Source of the DNA: Sphaerolaimus hirsutus
Taxonomy: Eukaryota; Nematoda; Chromadorea; Monhysterida; Sphaerolaimidae
Direction of reading: 5' to 3'
Length of the DNA: 64,000 nt
NCBI GenBank assembly: GCA_964036195.1
Contig: OZ038450.1
Location: 16,618,701 to 16,682,700 of the forward strand
Shown: positions 30,201 through 37,513 of the stretch, piece after piece
Layout of the letters: every line of letters starts with the position of its first letter
Position numbering within the stretch: the stretch's first letter is position 1
The notes under the pieces: model-generated
Told to the model about the DNA's origin: nothing
What the model saw: the letters and a program-made list of their open reading frames with translations, nothing else
Database searches by the model: none
Program-made: the position numbers and the translations under genes

Positions 30201-32237
30201 GACCCCCCACTCTAATGCTCAAGATCTCTATCTATAGTCATCCCCGGGTTATCGGGTGACGTGAAATTTTCAAAATCTCACCCGATCATGCGGGGAACCC
30301 GATAACCGGAGGTGTAAAAGAGACGCGCCATTATGCAGGCGCATGGCATCACAATCATTTCAATCACATTTGATTTCACTCACACAATCACATCCATCCA
30401 GATTAAAGATTTATGTTTTATCAATTGCGCGATGTTATAATTTGCTGTGCGGAATGTGTATTTCATCAGATTTTTGAAGTTTTTAGGAAGTCTTGTAAAT
30501 AAGGGTTTTTTTCAATGCTATACCCTATAACTGAAGCTGTTTTGTATAAGAAAACGCAGGATATTTTCAGAAATCCCACCCGATAACCGGGAATGCGGGG
30601 AAACCCTCAATCCGGGGAATTTACTTCCCACGTGTCCCTGCTTTTCAAAACTCCACCCATTAACCCGGGGAACCTTATAACAGGGGGAACCGGTCACCCG
30701 GGGACGACTGTATCCATCTCAGACCCCGCTCAACTGGTTATCTTTCTGTCACGAGGGGACAATATTTGAACACTGTCGCTTACTAGCCCTCACACGAATC
30801 GCCCAGCACCTATGTGGAGCAAATTTTCAAGTGATTTGCCTTAATTTTGAAACAAAATCGGTCATTTTTGGCCGCTCTCTCAAATTCAAAGTCGCCTTTT
30901 CGGCTATGTTTGAAAATGTTTCTTGTGTCAACTGTTTCTCCCCTTCCTGCCTTTACACGAAATAGCCCACATACTGAATGCCAAGAAAGAAAATGTTTTC
31001 AACCACCAATCCCTCCAGATGAACAATTAACTATATAATCTGAACCCCCATCGCGGGTCCAAATCCAAGACCCCCGCAATATCAACGGCCTAGGCCTTCT
31101 GTGCATGTTTACCCGCTGTGCATGGATACCCGGTGTGCATTTTTCTCAACTCGGTGTGCATGGAGGGGCAGCCGCATGCACACCGGGCCTCCATGCGCAG
31201 CGGGTTGATAAAAATGCACACCGGGCCTCCATGCGCAGCGGGTTGATAAAAATGCACACCGGGTATCCATGCACAGCGGGTAAACATGCACAGAGGCACA
31301 GACCCATATCAACTACACAATATCAATCCAGCCACCCCTCACCTGAATGGTGACATGCCTGACTCCGCCCAGCACCAAGTTCTTGGCGATCTCGACGCCG
31401 ACTCCGCCCATGCCGCTGATGAGCACGCGAGCGGTGCGCAGCCGCCGCATGGCCGCCTCGCCCAGGGCGTATCTGCGTTTTTAAAAGACTTTTTTAGCCA
31501 GGTGACACTCGCAGATCATGTCAAAAGCCCTGTAAAATGTCAAATGTCATGCAAAGTTTCAAAAGTCGTGGAAAATGCCCTGAAAAATGGCAAATGTTTG
31601 CTTTTTTCCAGGGCATTTTCCATTACTTTTGACACATTGCATGAGATTTGACATTTTATAGGGCTTTTTACAGGGTCTGAGTGGTACCAGTTGAAAAAAA
31701 ATCAAGTACCATCCCTATGAACGGGTATAGTGGGTTTCTTCCCTGTTTGCGTTGACTACTTTCTAGTCAAAATGTTAATACAAATTGCACTCAGTTTTGA
31801 AATTTTTAATTTGAAAATATCTCCTTGACAACATGGATCTTCTCCAATTATCTCTTTCGGGATTAGATAGTGATAAGAAATGGTGTGGCGATTTTTTTGG
31901 TAAAGCTTCGGAAAACGGAAACTGTACGCATTTTTGATGTATAAACAATTTTGGATTTTTGAGAAATTTCAACCACTTCATCATTGATATTCGATTTGAT
32001 ATTTGATATTCCACTGCTAGGTTCGAAATTCCGTAAAAAATTTATTCGAAATCAAGAAATAACGCACAAATCTAAACAACAGAAACAAACACAAGAGATA
32101 ACACCAAACCCACAAAAATCACCCCCCCCCCCCACTCACAACTGCCGACTATACAAATTGGCGCTGTCATTGGTGCCGTTGGCGCTCTGCCCGGCGCTGC
32201 TGCCCATTCCGTCCAAGGCGACCCCGTTGCGTTCCAT
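12028..32237 (-). CDS. UBA1-family ubiquitin-activating enzyme E1, catalytic Cys replaced by Tyr, UFD absent
   Basis: E1 enzymes adenylate ubiquitin with ATP and then carry it as a thioester. Fifteen phase-consistent minus-strand exons give 933 codons, or 935 plus TGA at 12028-12030 if exon 15 is terminal. Seen in order: LYSRQL with the conserved Arg; inactive adenylation half with [13 protein letters not shown]; first catalytic-Cys half; [20 protein letters not shown]; active adenylation domain with [24 protein letters not shown] (res 475-480), NLNRQFLFR, a Lys at 502 equivalent to human Lys528, and Asp550 equivalent to Asp576; second catalytic-Cys half. Nucleotide-binding residues are intact, but the thioester Cys (human 632) is Tyr606. 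The C-terminal UFD is missing. All exons are open with proper splice sites, so this is not an obvious pseudogene. It may be a diverged paralogue, or the N-terminal part of an E1-OTU fusion. Confidence 0.88.
12755..13454. mobile_element. Element with ACCGATCTAC arrays
   Basis: Ends CATATGAAGGCTGTGCTTCT and AGAAGCACACCCTTCATATG are inverted repeats. Inside are many copies of AAAGTACCGATCTAC in both orientations and a block of near-palindromic CCCATACCC pieces at about 13300-13370. A related copy is at 54062-54766. It lies in the E1 intron between exons 14 and 15. Class unknown. Confidence 0.65.
13452..14930. repeat. Foldback palindrome split by a hAT insertion
   Basis: Bases 13452-13534 pair with about 14848-14930 (TTGCAGAATCGTGCT and its complement). 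The inner arms TTATAACGTCTGAAAA and TTTTCAGACGTTATAA pair around 14755-14850. The hAT element 13535-14746 interrupts only the left arm. The right arm keeps the undisrupted CTCTTGAG, i.e. the pre-insertion site. Confidence 0.75.
13535..14746. mobile_element. hAT-type element, TTTTATTTT-array family
   Basis: Ends CATGGTTGGTTTTA and TTGCTAACCCTG; exact 8-bp duplication CTCAAGAG at 13527-13534 and 14747-14754. Subterminal arrays are AT-only (AAAATTTTTATACAATTTTAC). It carries a nested CCTCGAATAAGTCCCC MITE from about 13693, which itself contains a TGCATGTTTACCCGCTGTGC inverted repeat (about 13776-14163). Confidence 0.85.
15109..15837. mobile_element. hAT-type element, AAGTGTAAGTG-array family
   Basis: Ends CAGAGTTGTTAAAATACC and TTTCGCAACTCTG; exact duplication CCATTTAC at 15101-15108 and 15838-15845. 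Subterminal arrays of AAGTGTAAGTGTAAATAC lie on the left and the same motif in both orientations on the right. E1 intron between exons 14 and 15. No coding frame recognised. Confidence 0.88.
16048..16238 (-). CDS. E1 exon 14
   Basis: The acceptor ATTTCAG precedes TC GGC GAC (one base carried from exon 13). It ends CTAAAA|GTGGGT. The peptide includes [20 protein letters not shown], then [20 protein letters not shown], matching the UBA1 segment PIDFEKDDDSNFHMDFI closely. The usual Glu in LRAENYDI is Cys here. Confidence 0.9.
16625..16826 (-). CDS. E1 exon 13
   Basis: A C-rich acceptor (CCCCAATCCAG) precedes TCC GAC CAC. It ends GGA G|GTGAGC in phase 1. The peptide [20 protein letters not shown] through [20 protein letters not shown] matches the UBA1 second catalytic-Cys half region YVMAAANLFAQTYGL ... 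FTPKSGVKIHVSD. Confidence 0.9.
17213..17434 (-). CDS. E1 exon 12
   Basis: The acceptor AATACACAG precedes CTG GAA GTT; it ends AATAAT|GTGGGT. The peptide [16 protein letters not shown] ... [20 protein letters not shown] continues [10 protein letters not shown] and [18 protein letters not shown]. The FWSGxKRCPHPL block is diagnostic of UBA1. Phase 0 at both ends. Confidence 0.92.
17651..17822. repeat. Palindromic element with AAGTGTAAAGT arrays
   Basis: GTCCCAAGCCCTGTAAAGTG at the left and its exact complement at the right (CACTTTACAGGGCTTGGGAC) enclose AAAGTGTCAAATG/CATTTGACACTTT repeats. Similar AAAATGTCAAATGTC blocks occur at 31529-31665, about 21830-21900, 57100-57150 and 61800-61900. E1 intron 11-12. 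Confidence 0.65.
17890..18311. mobile_element. MITE, CCGTATTACCTCGAA family
   Basis: CCGTATTACCTCGAATTA at the left and its complement ending GGTAATACGG at the right, TA on both sides, C-runs next to the ends and ATGTACATGATGTAC repeats internally. E1 intron 11-12. Confidence 0.75.
18417..18705. mobile_element. hAT-type element, GGGACCGG-array family
   Basis: Ends TAGGGTTCAAACGGGACC and GGTCCCGTTTGAACCCTT with exact duplication ATCACTAC at 18409-18416 and 18706-18713. Almost the whole 289 bp is an array of GTCGGGACCGGGACTGG. It sits against the end of a GGCGC-type element (GGCGCTTTTCACATCACTA). Frames across it are repeat artefacts. Confidence 0.85.
18733..19133. mobile_element. MITE, CCGTAAATCCTCGAATAAG family
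   Basis: CCGTAAATCCTCGAATAAGT and the complement CTTATTCGAGGATTTACGG with TA flanks. GAGTTATTCGAGGGGGG blocks lie at both ends. The core near 18830-18990 is shared with 62100-62270 (TGCATAAACGTGT ... ATGCTAGTGTGCAT). E1 intron 11-12. Confidence 0.78.
19675..19905 (-). CDS. E1 exon 11: mutated thioester site
   Basis: The acceptor TTATCCAAG (weak -3 base but pyrimidine-rich upstream) precedes GTT GTC TAC; 77 codons end at AGG|GTTGGT. The peptide reads [20 protein letters not shown], then [20 protein letters not shown]. In UBA1 the same stretch is [20 protein letters not shown] with the catalytic Cys632. Here that codon (19834-19836, minus strand) is TAC, Tyr606. There is no other Cys in the exon. 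Confidence 0.92.
20236..21400. repeat. Foldback with about 250-base arms and GGCGCC array in the loop
   Basis: Sequence at about 20236-20480 reappears as the reverse complement at about 21140-21395 (for example AATATCACCAGAAC and TAGCTTTTGTTGCATTTTCC). The loop carries a GGCGCC array (about 20826-21050) ending TTTTCCATCACTAG and an (AT)n tract. E1 intron 10-11. The arm identity I can read is high but not perfect. Confidence 0.7.
21414..21662 (-). CDS. E1 exon 10: adenylation domain
   Basis: The acceptor CCCCCCGCAG precedes TCG AAA AAG; 83 codons end [24 protein letters not shown] aligns without gaps to KLKSDTAAAAVRQMN, keeping the Lys equivalent to human Lys528. [20 protein letters not shown] keeps the Asp equivalent to Asp576. 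[15 protein letters not shown] completes the match. Confidence 0.93.
22192..22428 (-). CDS. E1 exon 9: nucleotide-binding core
   Basis: The acceptor TTTTTACAG precedes CGC CAA AGT; 79 codons end [22 protein letters not shown] starts the active adenylation domain; the P-loop-like [20 protein letters not shown], then [20 protein letters not shown] follow. The ATP and Mg contacts known in UBA1 (Asp of TDMD, Arg of NLNRQ) are present. Confidence 0.93.
22476..22902. mobile_element. MITE, CCGTATTTACTCGAATAA family
   Basis: CCGTATTTACTCGAATAATT and its complement ending GAGTAAATACGG; TA on each side; AATTATTCAAGTGGGG blocks near both ends. E1 intron 8-9. Confidence 0.75.
23219..23353 (-). CDS. E1 exon 8
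   Basis: The acceptor ATTTCTCAG precedes [22 protein letters not shown] is the UBA1 motif [15 protein letters not shown] place the end at GCCCCG|GTCGGT because MCAP then joins RQSRYDG of exon 9 exactly as CLQRQNRYDG does in UBA1. The frame stays open further, so this donor is inferred. Confidence 0.88.
23630..23929 (-). CDS. E1 exon 7
   Basis: The acceptor CTGCGGCAG-type site (CCGCAG) precedes ATG CCG TTC; 100 codons end [31 protein letters not shown] and [20 protein letters not shown], ending SFVGGVAAQ, match the UBA1 four-helix and adenylation region (DFAKFSRPAQLH ... FIGGLAAQ). Confidence 0.92.
24480..25550. repeat. Compound inverted repeats in E1 intron 6-7
   Basis: About 24660-24836 matches one arm of the foldback at 35691-36006 (GACCTTCCCCAGCCCGT; GGTGGCGGACCTGGCGTGCA), with a degraded partner arm before it. 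Then 24831-24991 (GTCTCCCTGCACATGCCGC ... ACGCGGGGCGGTGTTGTC) reappears inverted at 25386-25550, enclosing about 400 bases with a GATAGATAGCTGAG dispersed repeat. No gene. Confidence 0.65.
25952..26046 (-). CDS. E1 exon 6
   Basis: The acceptor GATTTTCAG precedes GT CCT ACA (two bases complete a Ser codon); it ends AAAAAG|GTTCGT. The peptide [20 protein letters not shown] continues [11 protein letters not shown], equivalent to YTFSICDTSNFSDYIRGG ... VSQVKVPKK of UBA1. Confidence 0.9.
26443..26596 (-). CDS. E1 exon 5: first catalytic-Cys half
   Basis: The acceptor ATTCCCAG precedes GTG CTA ATT; it ends GTG AAA A|GTTTGT, phase 1. The peptide includes [20 protein letters not shown], then [11 protein letters not shown], the equivalent of ESGDFVSFSEVQGMVELNG in UBA1. 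The frame stays open beyond the donor, which was chosen by homology. Confidence 0.88.
27024..27197 (-). CDS. E1 exon 4
   Basis: The acceptor TGCCCACAG precedes CTT ATC ATT; 58 codons end [30 protein letters not shown], then [16 protein letters not shown], then DSDGEQCVE align to VVVLTNTPLEDQL ... VVADTRGLFGQLFCDFG ... DSNGEQ in UBA1. Confidence 0.92.
27436..27609 (-). CDS. E1 exon 3
   Basis: The acceptor CCATACAG precedes GAC ACC TCT; 58 codons end [32 protein letters not shown], then [14 protein letters not shown] is nearly identical to the UBA1 inactive adenylation segment [33 protein letters not shown] in spacing. Phase 0 at both ends. Confidence 0.93.
27680..30191. mobile_element. hAT-type element, GGCGCC-array family, with nested insertions
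   Basis: Starts TAGTGATGGAAAAGCGCC and ends GGCGCCATTCCATCACTA; exact duplication GATGTGAG at 27672-27679 and 30192-30199. GGCGCC arrays occupy about 27690-27820 and 30000-30185. The 2.2 kb between them holds MITE-like C-rich sequence (about 27930-28320) and a foldback (28546-29980). It lies in the E1 intron between exons 2 and 3. Confidence 0.85.
28546..29980. repeat. Foldback element, AAACACCTTCCCGG family
   Basis: AAACACCTTCCCGGACAAGT at the left and ACTTGTCCGGGAAGGTGTTT at the right. The arms also pair internally: CACCCCAAATAAATTT and its complement near 29230 and 29300, and AAAGTTGGTTTACAAAGTTC and its complement near 29140 and 29385. It is nested in the hAT element. A compact 316-bp relative is at 45469-45784. 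Confidence 0.7.
31099..31299. repeat. Inverted and tandem TGCACACCGGG repeat
   Basis: CTGTGCATGTTTACCCGCTG at the left and CAGCGGGTAAACATGCACAG at the right pair for about 50 bases. The interior holds direct copies of CCTCCATGCGCAGCGGGTTGATAAAAATGCACACCGGG, about 40 bases each. The same unit brackets 13776-14163. It lies 44 bases from E1 exon 2. Confidence 0.7.
31343..31472 (-). CDS. E1 exon 2: first nucleotide-fold
   Basis: The acceptor AACGCAG precedes A TAC GCC, completing the Leu codon split from exon 1. It ends [32 protein letters not shown], then [20 protein letters not shown], equivalent to UBA1 [22 protein letters not shown]. Confidence 0.93.
31529..31665. repeat. Palindromic AAAATGTCAAATG repeat
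   Basis: GCCCTGTAAAATGTCAAATG at the left and ATTTGACATTTTATAGGGC at the right are imperfect inverted repeats. Inner GAAAATGCCCTG and CAGGGCATTTTC also pair. Related to 17651-17822. E1 intron 1-2. Confidence 0.6.
32140..32237 (-). CDS. E1 exon 1 (start codon)
   Basis: ATG at 32237-32235 in a strong initiation context (CAGCCATGG). 32 codons plus two bases, ending CGGCAGTT|GTGAGT. The Gly/Ser/Asn-rich leader [20 protein letters not shown] is followed by LYSRQL, the conserved E1 start of the adenylation fold. A non-coding 5' exon further upstream cannot be excluded. Confidence 0.87.
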
Positions 32238-32331
32238 GGCTGATTCACTGGCTGGCGCCTTAAAGGGGGGTGGCGTTTTAGGTTGGATGTATTTTGGTAG
32301 TGTTTGCGATGAGAAATAGTATTATATATTG

Positions 32332-32768
32332 CAGGGACGTAGCCAGGATTTTTGAGCGGGGGGGGCGGATTGTATACGGAGCTCGGCGAACGGGGGGCGC
32401 GGCGCCCCCCCCCCCTAAATTTGACCCCTGTGGTAAAGGAATGGCGCCTTGGCGCCAGCGCCATTCGTAGGCGCGACGCCATGGCGCCATTGGCGTTGGC
32501 ATTGGCGCCAAATTGTGCCGTACTTGTATGTATTTTACATACAAATACAGCGACGGGGGCGAATTTTCAGTGCTTTTTTGGTCCTAAACCACAGGTATAA
32601 CTAAAATATACTGTGCGGCGCTGAAATGCGCGCTTGCGCGCAAAATTTTTCCGGACTGGCGACATAATCGCTTTACGGAAGCACCATTTCGGGTATATTT
32701 TCTTGTCCGACCCGGGAAGGGGGGGGGCGGCCGCCCCCCCCCCCCGCCCCCCCCTGGCTACGTCCTTG
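32332..32768. mobile_element. hAT-type element, CAGGGACGTAGCC family, just upstream of E1
   Basis: Ends CAGGGACGTAGCCAGGAT and CCTGGCTACGTCCTTG; exact duplication ATATATTG at 32324-32331 and 32769-32776. Poly-G and poly-C runs lie inside both ends, with a GGCGCC-containing core. Its near end is 94 bases from the E1 start codon, within the likely promoter or 5' leader. Confidence 0.87.
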
Positions 32769-33082
32769 ATATATTGGACCCACACCGGCTAGTTGACGGT
32801 CGAGATTTAGGAAACTGATAAATTGGGTTTGAGAGACTTGTTGGAATGACGAGTTTATTGGAATGACGAATCGGTCAACTACTGTTGATGGAGATCGAAA
32901 ATGATTCATTCTGGTAAACTACAATGTGTGCAAAACAGACTTGTCACTTTCCGTTTTGTCAGTTTTGGGTCGTGAAGTGGTATGTGTAAATGCATGGACG
33001 ATCCCTGAAATTCGTGTAGTTGTTTTGCACACGTTTTATGCATAGAACTGTTCACAAAGCATTTTCTATACCACATCAAATA

Positions 33083-33547
33083 CCGTATTTCCTCGAAATA
33101 CCCCCACGGGGTTTATTTTTTCAGAGTGGAAATTTTGAGGGGGTTAAACGAGGGGGCGGGGTATTTCGAGGGGGGGGGGGGTTATTATTTCGCCAGAATT
33201 TTTTTAAAATCCCAGTACAAAATTGTCGTTGGAAACGTACGCAGACGCTGAAAAATGCAACAAAAACTGCCATGTTTATGACTCTATATAAATACTTGTA
33301 TTTATATGTATCTAGACGGTATAAACACAGGAGCCTAAAATCGACCATTAAGGCAATGTTCGTGGATCTAGTTGTCTCCATTCAGGACTTTCAGGAGCAT
33401 CAATTTCATCATCTTCATCCTTACTGGTGTCAACTTCAACCACTCCTAATGGCTCCGCCGCCATTTTCACAAATAGACCCGCGGCACGATTTTTTTTAAG
33501 AACGTTCATAGGACATTTTTTCATCCACGCTCGCATTCTTAGAAATA
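33083..33547. mobile_element. Truncated MITE or transposon, CCGTATTTCCTCGAA family
   Basis: The left end CCGTATTTCCTCGAAATACC with TA before it and G-rich blocks to about 33200 are clear. No matching right end occurs before the mariner-like MITE at 33548. The remaining part contains an unusual acidic open frame, listed separately. Confidence 0.5.
33348..33536 (-). pseudogene. Acidic-tailed open frame, possible transposase remnant
   Basis: The minus-strand peptide MKKCPMNVLKKNRAAGLFVK, then an acidic stretch (VDTSKDEDDEIDAPESP) and a stop at about 33348, has a protein-like composition unlike the surrounding repeat frames. I do not recognise the family. It lies inside a transposon of the CCGTATTTCCTCGAA type and is cut off upstream near the mariner MITE at 33548, so a transposase C-terminus is a guess. 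Confidence 0.3.
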
Positions 33548-33975
33548 TTGGTCCGACGGGAAAGTTTTTTCCGTTTCTGGGTCGTCTCTTATTGGATCGT
33601 CCTGGACGGTCAGTGGGGTTTCAGCCGGGCTATATAAGCTTGAGTTTACACAAACATAAACTTTTACCGTGAAATTGATTGCGTAAAAGTGTATCCGGTA
33701 GCAATTTTCCTCTCAAAAATGTCCAAAACTCAACATGCATGGTCCACCGTTTCTGGCGTTTTTTATTTTTCAATTAAATTTCGATGTAAAATCGTTTGGA
33801 AACATACATTTGGAAACATGTGGTATCATCCACTTTTGTGTAATCAATTTCAATTTCAATTCGTAATTTTTGAATTTTTCGCCGAGCTGTAATTGCAGCT
33901 TGTACACCGCGGCTGAAATCTCACGATCCTATGGGAGACGATGCGGAAACGGAAAGAACTTTCCCGACAGCCCAA
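33548..33975. mobile_element. Mariner-like MITE, second copy
   Basis: TTGGTCCGACGGGAAAGTTT and AACTTTCCCGACAGCCCAA inverted ends with TA at 33546-33547 and 33976-33977. Length 428 versus 426 for the copy at 8311-8736, with shared internal CTATATAAGCTT and TTTACCG(T/C)GAAAT sequence. No transposase. Confidence 0.78.
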
Positions 33976-33986
33976 TAACTACCGGT

Positions 33987-35060
33987 CAGGGTTGGAAAAA
34001 CGTATTTACGTTTACCCGAAATACCCAGTTATTCGGATATTTATATTTACGTTTACGTTTACATTTTCCAAAAATACCGTTACGTTTTGTTACGTTTTCC
34101 TGACCAAAATACCCGGGTACTCGGGAAAACGTAAAAATAATGATATTTAGTAGTTTCTTAGTGGCCGCACCCTCAGACGGAAATCACATTTCCATGAATT
34201 CTCTACAGATTTTGACCGTCGAGCACTTAAAATGATCAGAATGATGTGGCGATCCCATTAGTGCAGCGATTGGGATGATCACAAACAATAGCTAAAACAT
34301 TTTATAAACTCCAATACATAGTCACCATTGTCTACCGACCATAGCCGATGCCGCACAGAGAATGTATGTAACTGTATTTTGTAATAAACTGACAACAAAT
34401 TATGAACAAAATAGTGAAAGAAATGCCATATTTATGATTAAAAATTCAACACAATTCCAGGTACCCTCTCCAGATAGGTGTGGCAGATTTCACAGTATAT
34501 TTGATGGAGTGTTTTTTTCAAAAAAGACTAAGAGCAGTTGTAAAAGTTTCAATGCACTGAAATAACTGTCTGTTCCCCTTACATCGGTGGCTGAAGAGTG
34601 ACCATTTAGCCATGGGCATGTGAAATTTGCTAAAATAATCAATTTGGGATCAAAATAATTTGAATGAAAATCATGTTTCAGATTAAATTACAAAAACGTG
34701 TAATTTTTGCTCAATATTGATGTTTATCTCATCGCTGTTTGTGTTAGATCATAAATGATAATGTTATTGATAATTGTTATAGTTGTCTCACTCATGTTGT
34801 TGATGATGGTGAGCATGTAGTGCTAAAAACATGAAGATATCGCATGGAAATAAGTGATTGTTCCATCCAAAGGTGAAAATAATGGTATTTTCCAAAGCAC
34901 AGTGGCAAATACGACACATAACATTTTTACGTTGACACTTTTTTTACGTATTCATTGGTATTTTAAAAACCTACGTTTTAGTATTTATACTTTTGATTTG
35001 GAAAAAGTATTTACGTTTACGTTTACGTTTTCTAAAAATACCAGTATTTGTACAACTCTG
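33987..35060. mobile_element. hAT-type element, ACGTTTACG-array family
   Basis: Ends CAGGGTTGGAAAAACGTA and TTTGTACAACTCTG; exact duplication CTACCGGT at 33979-33986 and 35061-35068. Subterminal arrays of TTTACGTTTACG and ACCCGGGTA. The core, about 34155-34560, is homologous to the core of the GGCACC element at 46669-47678 (GCACTTAAAATGATCAGAAT is identical), although their ends differ completely. Confidence 0.88.
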
Positions 35061-35412
35061 CTACCGGTACAGGCGCAGATGTCGCTTTTTTTGCTCTCCG
35101 CGCGTGTTTATTGAATTTTCTGAAATACCCAAAGTACCCAGTACTTGTGAAAAAATACTGGGTACAATGGGGGGTACTAGTACAATTGAAGTATTGTACC
35201 CATGGGTATTTACTCAGTAAGCTGTTTTATGCGTATTTTAGAGTAAAAGTAAATACCCAATATCAACTCTGAAGATCTGGGCGGGTGGACAGTTTTTCTC
35301 TATGAATCATGCGAAAATTACTTTAATCACGCCACGGTCAAATTCAAAAGACAATGAGATGAGTAGTGATGGAAAAAGCGCCAGACTGGACTGACGCCAT
35401 GGCGCTTTCCAG

Positions 35413-36227
35413 CAGAGTTGGAAAAACGTATTTACGTTTACCTGAAATACCCGGTTATTTGGGTATTTATATTTACTTTTACGTTTACGTTTTCCAAAAA
35501 TACCATTACGTTTTGTTACGTTTTCCTGGCACAATTACCCGGGTACCAGAGAAAACGTAAAAATCGTATGGAAAATGCACAAAAACAGTGCATTTTTGAA
35601 CATCTGATAAAATACGTACAATTTATGTTTTTGGCCAATTATCTTCTCAATTGTTTGATAAATAACATAGGTAAGCAAGAATGTAATCGTAAACAGGGTG
35701 CATGCCAGGTCCGCCACCCAAATTCTGAGTCAGTGCCGGACGCCATATCTCCAGTTGTAGTGGGGGGATTTATTCAAAATTTTGAGGGCATATACTCGAA
35801 ACCCACCCACTACTATACACGGGCTGGGGAAGGTCGGCGACCCACACTCAGGTGTGTCGTCGACCTTCCCCAGCCCGTGTATAGTAGTGGGTGGCTTTCG
35901 AGTATATGCCCTCAAAATTTCGAATAAATCCCCCCACTACAACTGGAGATATGGCGTCCGGCACCGACTCAGAATTTGGGTGGCGGACCTGGCGTGCACC
36001 CTGTTTATTAGCAGAGAAATGGTTGAAATAGGAAAAACAAGAGTGTTTTTCAATGCACTTGGTCATGGGTGGGGCACTTCAAAGAAATTTTTACGTTTAC
36101 GTTTTTTTACGTTTACCCGGGTATTTTAGAAGTATTTTACGTTTTAAGTATTGATACTCACAATTTAGAAAAGGTATTTACGTTTACGTTTACATTTTCC
36201 AAAAATACCAGTATTTGTACAACTCTG
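35413..36227. mobile_element. hAT-type element, ACGTTTACG family, nested
   Basis: Ends CAGAGTTGGAAAAACGTA and TTTGTACAACTCTG; exact duplication CTTTCCAG at 35405-35412 and 36228-36235. Its ends match the element at 33987-35060 but its core is different, being largely the foldback 35691-36006. Confidence 0.88.
35691..36006. repeat. Near-perfect 316-bp palindrome (foldback)
   Basis: AAACAGGGTGCATGCCAGGT at the left, ACCTGGCGTGCACCCTGTTT at the right. The two arms of about 155 bases pair almost without mismatch up to the centre at about 35848 (CACACTCAGGTGTG). Related sequence lies at 24660-24836. Its length equals that of the unrelated-looking palindrome at 45469-45784. Confidence 0.85.
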
Positions 36228-36339
36228 CTTTCCAGACACCAGGGTCAAACGTCAGAAGCGCCATGGCATCTATTGCTTTGGCGCTGGCGCAGCGCCAAAG
36301 GCCTGCGCCAGGCGTTTTGTTCCTGGCGTCACGCAAAAA

Positions 36340-37513
36340 TACACTGGTGTTGGCTTGGCTTCGGACACTTGGTCAATTTTTATAAAAAACTTCATTCCAC
36401 TGGAACTATATAACTCTGAAAATTTTAGCCAGTATCCATATAAAGCCCTACCATTTGTCTAAAAAATCCATGAAACACCCCCCAGTATAACGCCATGTGG
36501 GCCGCGTAAGAGGCCCACACATTTTTTAATACAAAATTTCATTGCTGACTTGGGTTCGGACACTTCCTTTATGTAGCTGTAAATCTGTCTATCAAGGCCG
36601 GATTTTGGCTTTGAAGACTCTGGCTTGTTGCCAGAGTCCAATTCTTTGAATAAATCAGATTAGGATAGACGTTTATTATATCATGTTCTTGATACTTGTT
36701 GGTTGAGTTAACGATCATTTTCCTCAGTTCCTCACACATGTGCATCACTCAAGCACAGTTGGCATGCGATTTTGGGCATTCAGCAGTGTGAAGGGCACTG
36801 GGAACAACCAGGACAGTTACAGGGGGTTGTGGGGAATCTTTTATACACACCCATATTCAAAGAAACCTTCCTAAACTAGAGGCGTTTAAGTGCAAAAAAT
36901 TATTGTGTGTATGTTACCTTTTTACTACTAAATTTTTACATTTTTTGAATTTTACATTTTTGCTCTTAAGCGTCTTGAGTTTGGGGGGTTTCCTTGAATA
37001 GGGGTGAGAATAAAAAAATCCCCACAACCCCCTGTAACTGTCCTGGTTGTTCCCAGTGCCCTACACACTGCTGAATTCCCAAAATCGCATGCAAACTCTG
37101 CTTGAGTGATGCACTCGGTGAGGAACTGAGGAAAATGATTGTTAACTCAATCAACAAGTATCAAGAACATGCGGTAATAAAAGTCTATCCTAATCTGATT
37201 TATCAAAAGAATTGGACTCTGGCAACTAGCCAGAGTGTTCAAAGCCACTATCCGGCCTTGAAAGACAGATTTATTGCTACATAAAGGAAGTGTCCGAACC
37301 CAAGTCAGCAACACAATTTTGTAAAAAAAAATGTGTGTGCCACTTACGCGGCCCACATGGCATTATACTGGGGGGTGTCCCATGGCTTTTGTAGTCACAC
37401 GTTTTGGCTTTTTTTCGGTACCGGCCAAAATTTTCTGAGATAATAGTTCTGGTGGAATAAAGTTTTTTAATAAAAATTTTCTAAGTGTCCGAACCCAAGC
37501 CAACACCGGTGTA
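36340..37513. repeat. Long foldback element, TACACYGGTGTTGGCTTGG family
   Basis: TACACTGGTGTTGGCTTGG and CCAAGCCAACACCGGTGTA at the ends. Arms of several hundred bases pair, for example AAGTGTCCGAACCCAAG, CCAGAGTCCAATTCTTTGA and CCCCACAACCCCCTGTAACT with their complements. The centre near 36880-36960 is AT-rich. It lies inside the GGCGCC hAT. No coding frame recognised. Confidence 0.8.

Noticed and set aside
35535..36129. Protein frames of 60-170 codons across 35418-36129
   Set aside because: They lie in a hAT end array and a palindrome, and equivalent frames appear on both strands by symmetry.
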